From JASHPR01 sp963795055 (GTDB lineage: Bacteria; Actinomycetota; Actinomycetes; Streptosporangiales; Streptosporangiaceae), in the NCBI GenBank assembly GCA_963795055.1, contig CAWCGJ010000019.1:128556-192555 (forward strand): a DNA stretch of 64,000 bases, written 5' to 3'. The notes beneath the pieces are model-generated. The model was not told the origin of the DNA, made no database searches, and saw nothing but the letters and a program-made list of their open reading frames with translations. The position numbers and the translations under genes were made by a program. Positions 1-7,014 of the stretch are shown one piece after another (positions within the stretch are counted from its first letter, which is position 1; each line of letters begins with the position of its first letter).

Positions 1-42
1 TGGCCGCGGCGTTCCCGCGTCCCGGCCCGGGAGGAGCCCATC

Positions 43-833
43 GTGTCCCATTCGCTCACCGCGGAGGCCGGCGCCGGCCCCGCGCTCCGGTATGCGCCCG
101 CGACCGGTTCGCTGCCGCCGGCTGACCGGGCCCCCGGCTCGCTGGCCCCCGGCCCGCTGCCGCGGGCCAAGCACGTCCTGGCCGTCATCGCTCGTCCCGG
201 CCAGGAATCGGCGGACCTGGGAGCGCTGCTGTACGCGTTCCGGCGCACGGGGGCCCGCCTGGCGCTACTGTCCGTGACCCGGGGCGAGGCGTCGCCGCTG
301 AACTCCACCCGGGAGCGGCTGGAGACCCGGCGCCCCTGGGAACTGCAGGTGGCCGCGGCCGTTCTCGGCGTCTCCTGGCTCACCGTGGCCGACTACCCCG
401 ACGGCGGCCTCGCCCTGCGCCCGCTGGCCGAGCTCACCGAGCTGGTGCAGCGCGAGATCCGCAGGCGCGCGCCCGACCTCCTGCTGGTCGTCGACCCGGG
501 GCCGGCCCCGGCGGGGCGATGCCGGCCGACGACCCCGACGACAACCCGGTGCTGGCCAGCGACGGCTCGGACAATGCCGTGGTGGTCCGGGCCGTCCGCT
601 GCGCCGCCGAGCGGGCCGGCGTGCCCGTGGTGGCCCGCACCCGTCCGGGCGCCCGCGGCGCGTGCCAGGTCGGCCTGGGCCCCGATCCCGCGGCCGCCCG
701 CGACACGCAGCGCTCCGCGGCCGCGGCGTACCTCAGCCAGTCGGAGGCACTGCCCGAGGTGCGGCGCCGCCTCGAGCTGCTGGACGGCCGCGAAGCCCTC
801 CGCTGGCTGATCCCCCCGCCACCCCGCAGCTAG
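43..833 (+). pseudogene. PIG-L/LmbE-type deacetylase, frameshifted and motif-degenerate
   Basis: The GTG start at 43 follows a GGAGGAG ribosome binding site. The first ~160 residues read like a PIG-L (LmbE) deacetylase: a beta strand, then ARPGQESADLGALLYAF where the family has A-H-P-D-D-E, then TRGE, R-x-x-EL-x-x-AA-x-x-LGV and a DYPDGGL segment. Near 505-520 similarity moves from frame 1 to frame 3, which continues to the stop at 833. Two things are therefore wrong: the zinc-binding HPDDE has become RPGQE, and the second ligand region sits at the frame change. Family members deacetylate GlcNAc-type substrates using zinc, so this copy is probably inactive. A sequencing error could explain the frameshift but not the lost motif. 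Confidence 0.6.
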
Positions 834-855
834 CCCCGCCCCCGGCCTCCGAGCT

Positions 856-950
856 TGATCATCGGCATCTTTTCACGCGATCCAGCCATATCCTGTGGCG
901 ATATGTCCCCTTTGCGGCCACGAATCGGATGAAAAGATGGAAGATGATCA
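856..950. terminator. Long two-part inverted repeat between convergent genes
   Basis: The left arm is TGATCATC, 2 nt, CATCTTTTCA (856-875). The right arm is TGAAAAGATG, 3 nt, GATGATCA (930-950). The two arms are complementary across a 54-nt loop. It lies between the end of the PIG-L-like gene and the end of the convergent response regulator gene, so a bidirectional terminator is likely. The GGATGAAAAG core recurs at 23973-23982. Confidence 0.55.
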
Positions 951-988
951 TGGTGGCGGCCTGCGCAGGAAAAGGAGCTCAAAGGAGC

Positions 989-1684
989 TCAGTCGTCGCG
1001 GGACAGGCCCAGCCGGTAGCCGCCGCCGTGGACGGTCTGGATGATCTGCGGGTTAGCGGGATCGGCCTCGATCTTGCGGCGCAGGTTCTTCACGTGCGAG
1101 TCCACGGTGCGCTCGTAGCCTTCGAACTCATAGCCCCGCACCCGGTTGATCAACTCGAACCGCGAGTACACCCGGCCCGGCACCGTGGCCAGCGCCAGGA
1201 GGACGCCCCGCTCGGTCGGCGTGAGCTCAACCGCCTCGCCGCGCACCGTGGCCAGGTGCCGTGGCTCGTCGATGACCAGGATGCCCCCGCCGTAACTGGT
1301 CACGCCCTGCTCGGCCGCCGCCCCGCCGCGGCGCAGGATCGCCTGGACGCGCAGCACCAGCTCGCGCGGGCTGAACGGCTTCGTCACGTAGTCGTCGGCG
1401 CCCAGCTCCAGCCCCCGGATCCGGTCTTCCTCGGCGCTCTTGGCCGTCAGCATCAGGATCGGCGTGGCCGCCGCGGCGCGAAGCTCGCGGGCCACCGTCT
1501 CGCCGGGCACGTCCGGCAGCCCGAGATCGAGCACGACCAGGTCCGGTGAGGCCTCGGCCGCCATCGTGATGGCCTCGGCTCCGGAACCGGTCGACAGCAC
1601 GGCGAAGCCGGCGCGCTCAAGATAGGACCGGACAAAGTCCCGCAGCTTGCGCTCGTCCTCCACCAGCAGCACCGTCGCCGCCAT
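989..1684 (-). CDS. OmpR/PhoB-type response regulator (KdpE-like), orphan
   Basis: This 231-residue protein has an N-terminal receiver domain (about 3-118) with acidic pair E9-D10, phosphoacceptor D53 in VVLDLGLPD, T80 and K102 (VTKPF). A C-terminal winged-helix DNA-binding domain (about 130-228) follows, with ELTPTERGVLLAL and an RTVDSHVKNLRRKIE recognition-helix region ending VHGGGYRL. Overall it is closest in style to KdpE. No histidine kinase and no kdp genes lie in the window, so the signal and target are unknown. The gene ends convergently against the inverted repeat at 856-950, and its promoter must lie in 1685-1824. Confidence 0.93.
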   Translation of the reverse strand: MAATVLLVEDERKLRDFVRSYLERAGFAVLSTGSGAEAITMAAEASPDLVVLDLGLPDVPGETVARELRAAAATPILMLTAKSAEEDRIRGLELGADDYVTKPFSPRELVLRVQAILRRGGAAAEQGVTSYGGGILVIDEPRHLATVRGEAVELTPTERGVLLALATVPGRVYSRFELINRVRGYEFEGYERTVDSHVKNLRRKIEADPANPQIIQTVHGGGYRLGLSRDD

Positions 1685-1824
1685 CGCCGCTCACCTGTCC
1701 TTCCCGGCCGGCCGCGCGGACCGGCCGATCACGCCTCCATATCGCCACCATGACAGCTTCACCGGACGGGCACGACCGCCGGGTGGACTGACGCTGACAG
1801 CATCGACACCCTAGGGCGGCGCGG

Positions 1825-2031
1825 ATGACCGGAACTGACCTGATCGTGGTGGCACCGTGGATCATCTTTGCCGCCGCGCTGACGGTTGTCTGCATCCGGC
1901 TGCTGCGCGCGCGCCGCGCCTCCCGGCGGCACGCCTCCCGGCGGCAGGCCGCGGAGCCGCAACCAGAGCGGTGTCCTCACCCACAGGGAACACCATGCCC
2001 CAAGAAGAACGCGCAGGCCCCGTGGCCATGA
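1825..2031 (+). CDS. Possible small single-pass membrane protein
   Basis: This 68-residue reading frame starts at ATG 1825. It has one hydrophobic segment (about residues 6-26, LIVVAPWIIFAAALTVV) followed by an arginine-rich tail, the shape of a small bitopic membrane protein. The tail includes a tandem ASRRH/ASRRQ repeat from a duplicated 15-base unit. It overlaps the start of the dksA-like gene in another frame by 37 bases. No function is recognised and no strong ribosome binding site is visible, so it may not be translated. Confidence 0.4.
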   Translation: MTGTDLIVVAPWIIFAAALTVVCIRLLRARRASRRHASRRQAAEPQPERCPHPQGTPCPKKNAQAPWP

Positions 2032-2450
2032 ACCCCGGGATCTGCGCCCCACGCTGGCGCGCGCTCCTGGAGGCCCGGTGGCGGGCCCGGCTACAGGAAG
2101 TGACCGAGCTGTCGCTGGCCTATCACGCCGCCGCGGCGGCCGCGCCGGCCGGCCCAGCCGACCCTGAGGCCCGGGACGGCGGCCCCGGCCCGCTGGGGAC
2201 GCAGCGGCGGCTGCGCCACCAGCTGTTGTGCCGCGAACTGCTGTGCCGCGCCATCGTGGCCCGCCGGAAGCTCGCGGACGTCGAAGAGGCCCTGGGCCGG
2301 CTGGCGGCAGGAACCTTCGGCCACTGCGAGCAGTGCGAGTCACCGATCCCGGACGGCCTGCTCGCCGCCGTGCCGGAGAGACGCTACTGCCCGCGCTGCG
2401 AGACCGGGGCCGGCCCGGCGCCCGCTCTGTCGGGCCGGGCCCGGGCCTGA
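1995..2450 (+). CDS. DksA/TraR-type C4 zinc-finger protein
   Basis: The frame gives about 151 residues from ATG 1995; an in-frame ATG at 2028 is an alternative. An Arg- and Ala-rich helical N-terminal half is followed by the DksA/TraR signature: VEEALGRLAAGTFGHCEQC, then a second CPRC pair about 20 residues on. These four cysteines form the zinc finger that in this family inserts near the RNA polymerase secondary channel and modulates transcription. The coiled-coil tip acidic residues of true DksA are not evident, so an actinobacterial DksA-like role is safer than a stringent-response claim. It stops one base before the terC-like ATG, so the two are probably co-transcribed. Confidence 0.85.
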   Translation: MPQEERAGPVAMNPGICAPRWRALLEARWRARLQEVTELSLAYHAAAAAAPAGPADPEARDGGPGPLGTQRRLRHQLLCRELLCRAIVARRKLADVEEALGRLAAGTFGHCEQCESPIPDGLLAAVPERRYCPRCETGAGPAPALSGRARA

Positions 2451-2451
2451 G

Positions 2452-3426
2452 ATGACCGTGCCCCCGTGGGCGTGGATCGCCACGCTGGCCGTCTTCGCCC
2501 TGTTCATCGCCGTGGACCTGATCCGCGCCAGGGGAGGGACGGAGAGCCTGCGCGCCGCGGCGCTCGCCAGCGGGCTGTGGGTCGCGGCGGGGCTGGCCTT
2601 CGGCGGGGTCCTCTGGCTGTGGCAGGGCCCGGCCCCGGCCGGCCAGTACTTCGCCGGCTACCTGCTGGAAAAGGCGCTCAGCGTGGACAACATCTTCGTG
2701 TTCGTGCTGCTGTTCACCTCGCTCGCGGTCCCGGCCGCGCAGCAGCGGCGGGTGCTGTACTTCGGGGTGGTGGGCGCGCTGGTCCTGCGGGGCGGCTTCA
2801 TCGCGGCGGGCGGCGCGCTGCTCGACCGCATCAGCTGGGTCTTCTACGCCTTCGGCGCGCTGGTCGCGCTGGCCGGCGTGCGCATGGCCCGCCCGCACGC
2901 CGCCACCGACCCGGCGAAGAATCTCACGGTGCGCGCGCTGCGCCGGGTGCTGCCGGTGACCAGGGATTACGACGGCGGCCGTTTCTTCACCCGGGCCGGC
3001 GGGAAGGTGATGGCCACACCGCTGTTCGTCGCCCTGGTGGCCATCGAGACCACCGACCTGGTGTTCGCGCTGGACTCGATCCCGGCCGTCTTCGGCGTGA
3101 CCCGGGACGTGTTCATTGTGTTCACCTCCAACGCCTTCGCCGTGCTCGGCCTCAGAGCGCTCTACTTCCTGCTGGCCGGCTCGATGGACCGGTTCCGCTA
3201 CCTCAAGCAGGGGCTGGCCGTGCTGCTGGTGTTCATCGGCGTGAAGATGCTCGCCTCCGCGTTCGTCCACGTGCCGGTCACGGTGAGCCTGGCCGTGATC
3301 GCTCTGGTCGTGGGCGGCGCGGTCGCCGCCAGCCTGTGGCGGGACCGGGCCCGCCCGCGCCCGGCGGAACGGCAGGATGGGCACCGGCAGGATGACCGGC
3401 TACAGGATGAGCGGGTGCCCGGTTGA
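2452..3426 (+). CDS. TerC family integral membrane protein
   Basis: The protein has 324 residues with about 8-9 hydrophobic segments. It carries the paired TerC acidic motifs: LEKALSVDN at 72-80 and ETTDLVFALDSIPAVF at roughly 199-214. These intramembrane Asp/Glu residues are linked to metal (manganese) efflux or metalation in Alx/TerC relatives, and some members confer tellurite resistance. The C-terminal ~25 residues are charged and repetitive (RQDGHRQDDRLQDE). The gene begins directly after the dksA-like stop and its stop overlaps the start of the DedA gene. A three-gene run is likely. Confidence 0.92.
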   Translation: MTVPPWAWIATLAVFALFIAVDLIRARGGTESLRAAALASGLWVAAGLAFGGVLWLWQGPAPAGQYFAGYLLEKALSVDNIFVFVLLFTSLAVPAAQQRRVLYFGVVGALVLRGGFIAAGGALLDRISWVFYAFGALVALAGVRMARPHAATDPAKNLTVRALRRVLPVTRDYDGGRFFTRAGGKVMATPLFVALVAIETTDLVFALDSIPAVFGVTRDVFIVFTSNAFAVLGLRALYFLLAGSMDRFRYLKQGLAVLLVFIGVKMLASAFVHVPVTVSLAVIALVVGGAVAASLWRDRARPRPAERQDGHRQDDRLQDERVPG

Positions 3427-4040
3427 ACGTGCTGACCAGCCTGCAAGTCGGCTCCCCCGTCTCCTACCTGATCGCGATCATCGTTCCCGCCCTGGACGCG
3501 GTCTTCCCGGTGCTGCCCAGCGAGACCGCGGTCATCGCCCTGGGCGTCGCGACCGCGGGCAGCGCCGACCCCCGCATCGCGCTGCTGGTAGCCTGCGCGG
3601 CCGCGGGTGCCTTCCTCGGTGACAACCTCTGCTACCTGCTCGGGCGCCGGTTCGGGCCCGCGGTGGAGCGCCGGTTCTTCGCGAGCGAGAAGGGCGCGCG
3701 GCGGCGCCAATGGGCCGAGCGCTCCCTGCAGCGCTTCGGCATGCAGCTGATCATCGTCTGCCGCTTCATCCCGGGCGGGCGGACGGCCGTCACCCTGAGC
3801 TGTGGCCTGGTCGGCTATCCGCGCCGGCGGTTCGTCGTCGCGACCGCGATCGCGGCGGTCATCTGGGCCTGCTACGCCTTCTTCATCGGCCGGCTCGGCG
3901 GCAAGGCCTTCGAGGACCGGCCCTGGATCGGGCTGGGCGTCGCGTTCGGCATCACGATCGCGGTCAGCGTGGTGATCGAGGCCATCCGGCGGATCCGGGC
4001 CATGGTCACCAGGACTAGGGCGTCACACCGGACAGGTTGA
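3423..4040 (+). CDS. DedA family membrane protein
   Basis: The product has 205 residues and multiple hydrophobic segments. The start is taken as TTG 3423, overlapping the terC-like stop as TTGA; GTG 3429 is a possible alternative. DedA (SNARE-associated/VTT) features are an early LPSETAVIALG segment, GDNLCYLLGRRFG, and the conserved R-F-I-P-G-G-R loop before SCGLVGYPRRRF. Family members are flippase-like proteins supporting membrane lipid transport and envelope homeostasis. Its last 26 bases overlap the convergent SMR gene end-to-end. Confidence 0.9.
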   Translation: MNVLTSLQVGSPVSYLIAIIVPALDAVFPVLPSETAVIALGVATAGSADPRIALLVACAAAGAFLGDNLCYLLGRRFGPAVERRFFASEKGARRRQWAERSLQRFGMQLIIVCRFIPGGRTAVTLSCGLVGYPRRRFVVATAIAAVIWACYAFFIGRLGGKAFEDRPWIGLGVAFGITIAVSVVIEAIRRIRAMVTRTRASHRTG

Positions 4041-4338
4041 GCCCGATCACCCCGGCCAGGACCAGCGCGATCGACACCAGCTTGAGCGTGGACACCCCGT
4101 CGCCGAGGAAGACCATGCCCACCGTGGCGGCTCCGGCGGCGCCGATCCCGGTCCACACCGCGTACGCGGGGCCCACCTCGAGCTCGCGCAGCGCCAGCGT
4201 GAGCAGGGCAAAGCTGATCAGCGCGCAGGCGGCGAACCCGGCGGTCGGCCACGGCCGCGTCAGCCCGTGGCTCAGCTTCAGCATGACCGCAAACCCGGTC
4301 TCGAACAGGCCCGCGGCGAAAACGATCAACCACGGCAT
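4015..4338 (-). CDS. Small multidrug resistance (SMR) family transporter, Gdx/SugE-like
   Basis: A 107-residue, four-helix protein starting at ATG 4338. The essential SMR glutamate is E13 (AGLFETGFAVMLKLSHG). The motif AYAVWTGIGAAGAATVGMVF in helix 3 resembles the Gdx (SugE) subfamily, which exports guanidinium, more than EmrE, which has IWSG. It stands alone, whereas many SMR genes occur as pairs. It follows the LLM gene on the same strand after an 86-base gap with repeats and a possible ribosome-site-masking hairpin. Whether guanidinium or organic cations are exported is inferred from the motif only. Confidence 0.9.
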   Translation of the reverse strand: MPWLIVFAAGLFETGFAVMLKLSHGLTRPWPTAGFAACALISFALLTLALRELEVGPAYAVWTGIGAAGAATVGMVFLGDGVSTLKLVSIALVLAGVIGLNLSGVTP

Positions 4339-4424
4339 CTCGTCACCCCCTGCAGGTGATCCGTTGATACCGCGGGGGCGAGGAACCCGGGTGTGCCGGC
4401 CATGGAACCCGGATGGAGGACCGT
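4339..4424 (-). promoter_or_regulatory. Leader of the SMR gene with direct repeats and a hairpin over the ribosome site
   Basis: On the coding strand the leader contains CCGGGTTCC twice, starting 22 bases apart (top-strand positions 4382-4390 and 4404-4412). A CCCCCGC run closer to the gene can pair with GCAGGGGG, which contains the likely Shine-Dalgarno sequence just before GACGAG-ATG. I looked for the known guanidine riboswitch classes and did not find their conserved cores. This may be an operator, a translational switch or chance. Confidence 0.3.
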
Positions 4425-5480
4425 TCAGCCGGATGCCGCCCGGACCGCGGGCAGCACGCGCCGGCCGAGAAGCTCGATGCCGCGCGCGGCGGTCAGGCCG
4501 TGCGGCGTCCCGAACTCGACGCGGGTGGCGCCGGCCTCGAACAGCGCCGCCACCTGGGCGGCGACCTGGTCCGGTGTCCCGGAGAAGGCGAAGCGGTCGA
4601 GGACCGCGTCGGGCACCATCCGGCCGGCGCCCTCGTGGTCCCCGGCGCGGACCAGGCGCTGCATCGCGGCCAGCCCGGCCGGGTCGAGACCGGGGGCCGG
4701 GTCCAGCGCGGCGACGACCGGGAGGTAGGTGGCCACCTCGGCCCGGGCCAGGCGCCGGGCGCTCGCCCCGTCGTCGTCGACCACGGTGACGGCCCCGCAG
4801 GCCAGGCCGGTCCCGCCCGGCGAGCGCCCGGCCCGGGCCTCGCCGCGGGCGAGTTCCTGGCGGGCCGGCCGCAGGAGGGCCGGGCTCGCGGAGCCGCCGA
4901 TCTTGACCTCGGCGGCGAGCTCGCCGGCCAGGCGGGTCCCGAGCGGGCCCCACGCCCCCAGCACCAGGTCGACCTCGCGCCGCAGCGGCCGGTACGCGAG
5001 GCGCACGCCCGGCTGCACCTGGAAGATCTCGCCGCGGTAGCCCTCGTCACGGCCGGAGAACAGGTGACGGACGACGCCGATGGCCTCCCGCAGGCGGCGG
5101 ACCGGCCGCTCCTGGGCGACCCCGACCGCGTCCAGCCACGCCCCGCGGGCGAGCCCGAGATAGGCGCGGCCGCCCGAGACCAGGTCCAGGATGTGCAGCT
5201 GATTCGCTATCTCGACGGGGTGCAGGAGGTAGGGGTTCAGGCACGCCGGGCCGAGCCGGATGCGCCGCGTCCGCTGGGCGATGGTGATGAGCGGCAGCAG
5301 CGGGGACGGGTAGAGCAGGTCGCTGTAGACCGATATGGTCCCGAAGCCGAGTTCCTCGATCAGCGGCGCCAGGCGGGCGTACGCGGCCGGGTCCTCGTCC
5401 GACTGCAGCGCGATGCTCAGCTCGCGGCCCTCGCGGCCCTCGCGGCCCTCGCGGCCCTCGCGGGCGGAGCCGCGGGTCAC
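4425..5480 (-). CDS. LLM-class (luciferase-like, probably F420-dependent) oxidoreductase
   Basis: The 351-residue protein has a bacterial-luciferase-like TIM-barrel. Features are LIEELGFGTISVYSDL near the N-terminus, TRRIRLGPACLNPYLLHPVEIANQ, LDLVSGGRAYLGLARGAWLD, and FSGTPDQVAAQVAALFEAGATRVEFGTPHG near the C-terminus. Members usually transfer hydride using F420H2 or FMN; the substrate is unknown. The GTG start at 5480 overlaps the TIGR04076 gene stop (GTGA), so translation is coupled. The N-terminus before SIALQSDE is a run of GRE tripeptides from a 9-base tandem repeat and is probably not part of the fold. It is the last gene of the four-gene amidohydrolase operon. Confidence 0.87.
   Translation of the reverse strand: MTRGSAREGREGREGREGRELSIALQSDEDPAAYARLAPLIEELGFGTISVYSDLLYPSPLLPLITIAQRTRRIRLGPACLNPYLLHPVEIANQLHILDLVSGGRAYLGLARGAWLDAVGVAQERPVRRLREAIGVVRHLFSGRDEGYRGEIFQVQPGVRLAYRPLRREVDLVLGAWGPLGTRLAGELAAEVKIGGSASPALLRPARQELARGEARAGRSPGGTGLACGAVTVVDDDGASARRLARAEVATYLPVVAALDPAPGLDPAGLAAMQRLVRAGDHEGAGRMVPDAVLDRFAFSGTPDQVAAQVAALFEAGATRVEFGTPHGLTAARGIELLGRRVLPAVRAASG
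5421..5464. repeat. 9-base tandem repeat (CTCGCGGCC) in the LLM gene
   Basis: Four complete CTCGCGGCC units (5421-5456) and a partial fifth encode repeated Arg-Glu-Gly on the minus strand. The unit is a multiple of three, so slippage changes length without breaking the frame. Confidence 0.9.
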
Positions 5481-5809
5481 GTCACGTCGCGGAGCGAGAT
5501 CGTCCTGGCGCCGGTGCGCTCGATCCGCATGATCAGCCGTTCGTCGGGGTCCGGGCAGGCGACGAAGTTGTCGTGCTCGAGCCAGTCTCCCGGGGCGAGC
5601 CGGCGCTGTTTCGCCGGGAGCAGCGGCAGCACGGCCGCGAGCGCGTACGCGCAGAAGAAGCGGCCGGGGCAGGTGCGCAGGCGGCTGCTCTGGGTGAGCT
5701 CGAACCAGTCACCGACCTGGAGGCCGCAGACCGAGCGCCCCTCGATGCGGTCCACGACCACCCGCAGGTCATAGAGGGGCGCCGCGTCGTCGCCGCTCAC
5801 CTCACCCAT
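5477..5809 (-). CDS. TIGR04076 family protein
   Basis: This 110-residue protein matches the small TIGR04076 family as I recall it: LYDLRVVVDRIEG-x4-C-x-LQVGDWFEL, a CPGRFFCAYALAAVLPLL core, a D-x-ACPDPDERLIMRIERTG end. Conserved cysteines suggest metal or cofactor contact, but the family has no established biochemical function. Both ends overlap neighbours (13 bases with the amidohydrolase, 4 with the LLM gene), so it is part of the same translationally coupled operon. Confidence 0.8.
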   Translation of the reverse strand: MGEVSGDDAAPLYDLRVVVDRIEGRSVCGLQVGDWFELTQSSRLRTCPGRFFCAYALAAVLPLLPAKQRRLAPGDWLEHDNFVACPDPDERLIMRIERTGARTISLRDVT

Positions 5810-7014
5810 GTGTCATCCCGGTATACGACCCCGTCTTTCATGACCCAGTGCAGCGTGCGCAGCGCGGATACCGACGCCGTCGGATCCTCCCTGATCGCGA
5901 TGAGGTCCGCCCGCTTCCCGACGTCGACCGAGCCTACTTCGTCGTCTATCCCGAGCCACGCCGCCGGGCCCACGGTGGCCGCCCGCAGCGCGTCGCGGGG
6001 GGCCAGGCCGAACGCCTCCATGTGCTCCAGCTCGCGTACCGTGGCCGACGTTCCCTCGGTCGGCGCGAACGGCGGCAGGTCGCTGCCCAGCATCACCTCG
6101 ACCCCGGCCTCCAGGGCCAGGCGGTAGGACTCCTCGTGCACGGGCGCGGCGCTCAGCGACCTCTGCTGCATCCAGGCCGGCACGCCGATCGAGTCGAAGA
6201 ACTCGCCGCACCTGGTCACCGAGAGCGTGGGCACCAGCGCGGCGCCGCGGTCGCGCATCTGCCGCGCCACCGCGCCGGTCAGCTGGTACCCGTGCTCGAC
6301 GCAGTCGAGTCCGGCGTCCAGGGCCTGCCCGATGACCCGGGCCGGCCCGGCGTGAGCGGTCACCTTGCGCCCCCAGGCGTGCGCCGTGGCGATCACCGCC
6401 TCGAGCTCGCCGGGGGTCAGCGGCATGGTCTCGATCGTCTCGTTCGCCCCCGCTATGCCGCCGGAGATCATCACCTTGATGAGATCGGCGCCCGCCTTGA
6501 TCTGCGCCCGCGCGCCGCGCGCGAACCCGTCCGGGCCGTCGCACTCGAGCGCGCTCGGCGCCTCATGCCCGTGCCCGCCGGTGCACACCAGCGCCCGCCC
6601 GGCCGAGAAGATGCGCGGTCCCTCGGCGCGTCCCGCCGCGATGGCGGAGCGGAGCGCGAACTCGGCGTGGTCGCTCTCCCCGACGCACCGGACCGACGTG
6701 ACCCCGCTCAGCAGCGTGCGCCGCGCCCCGTCCGCGACGTAGAGCATCAGCTCGTACGGTGACATGGCCCGGACCGCGTCGCCCAGCGGCCCCGGCAGCG
6801 CCAGGGAAAAGTGCGTGTGCATGTTGAACAGCCCGGCCATCACGTAGGAGCCCCGCAGATCGATGACCGTTACGCCGGTGCGTGCCTCGGCCGGCCCCCA
6901 CCCGCCCACTTCGGCGATCTTGCCGTCCCTGACCAGGATGTACTGATCACGCTGCACGTCGCCGCGGCGGCCGTCGAACACGTGACAGTTCACCAGGATC
7001 TTCGGATTATCCAT
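5797..7014 (-). CDS. Amidohydrolase superfamily protein (imidazolonepropionase/prolidase-like subgroup)
   Basis: About 405 residues. The ATG at 7014 is preferred; an in-frame GTG at 7023 is also possible. Metal-site elements appear in order: HTH in MAGLFNMHTHFSL, the candidate carboxylated lysine in DLIKVMISGGIAG, H in KVTAHAGP, H in DCVEHGYQ, and D in VMLGSDLPPF. The C-terminus closes the small beta domain (GSVDVGKRADLIAI). Such enzymes hydrolyse amide, lactam or ester bonds with a binuclear zinc site. No signal peptide is seen, so it is cytosolic. It overlaps the upstream amidohydrolase by about 8 bases and the TIGR04076 gene by 13. Confidence 0.92.
   Translation of the reverse strand: MDNPKILVNCHVFDGRRGDVQRDQYILVRDGKIAEVGGWGPAEARTGVTVIDLRGSYVMAGLFNMHTHFSLALPGPLGDAVRAMSPYELMLYVADGARRTLLSGVTSVRCVGESDHAEFALRSAIAAGRAEGPRIFSAGRALVCTGGHGHEAPSALECDGPDGFARGARAQIKAGADLIKVMISGGIAGANETIETMPLTPGELEAVIATAHAWGRKVTAHAGPARVIGQALDAGLDCVEHGYQLTGAVARQMRDRGAALVPTLSVTRCGEFFDSIGVPAWMQQRSLSAAPVHEESYRLALEAGVEVMLGSDLPPFAPTEGTSATVRELEHMEAFGLAPRDALRAATVGPAAWLGIDDEVGSVDVGKRADLIAIREDPTASVSALRTLHWVMKDGVVYRDDTWVR

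Noticed and set aside
1759..3384. A 541-codon minus-strand open frame opposite the DksA/TerC genes
   Set aside because: Its product is Arg/Gly/His/Gln-rich low complexity with no fold or family signature, while the opposite strand carries clear families. It is a GC-bias mirror frame.
4339..4424. Guanidine riboswitch upstream of the SMR gene
   Set aside because: The conserved cores of the guanidine-I, -II and -III classes as I know them are not present; only a shared GGGTTCC string and a simple hairpin are seen.
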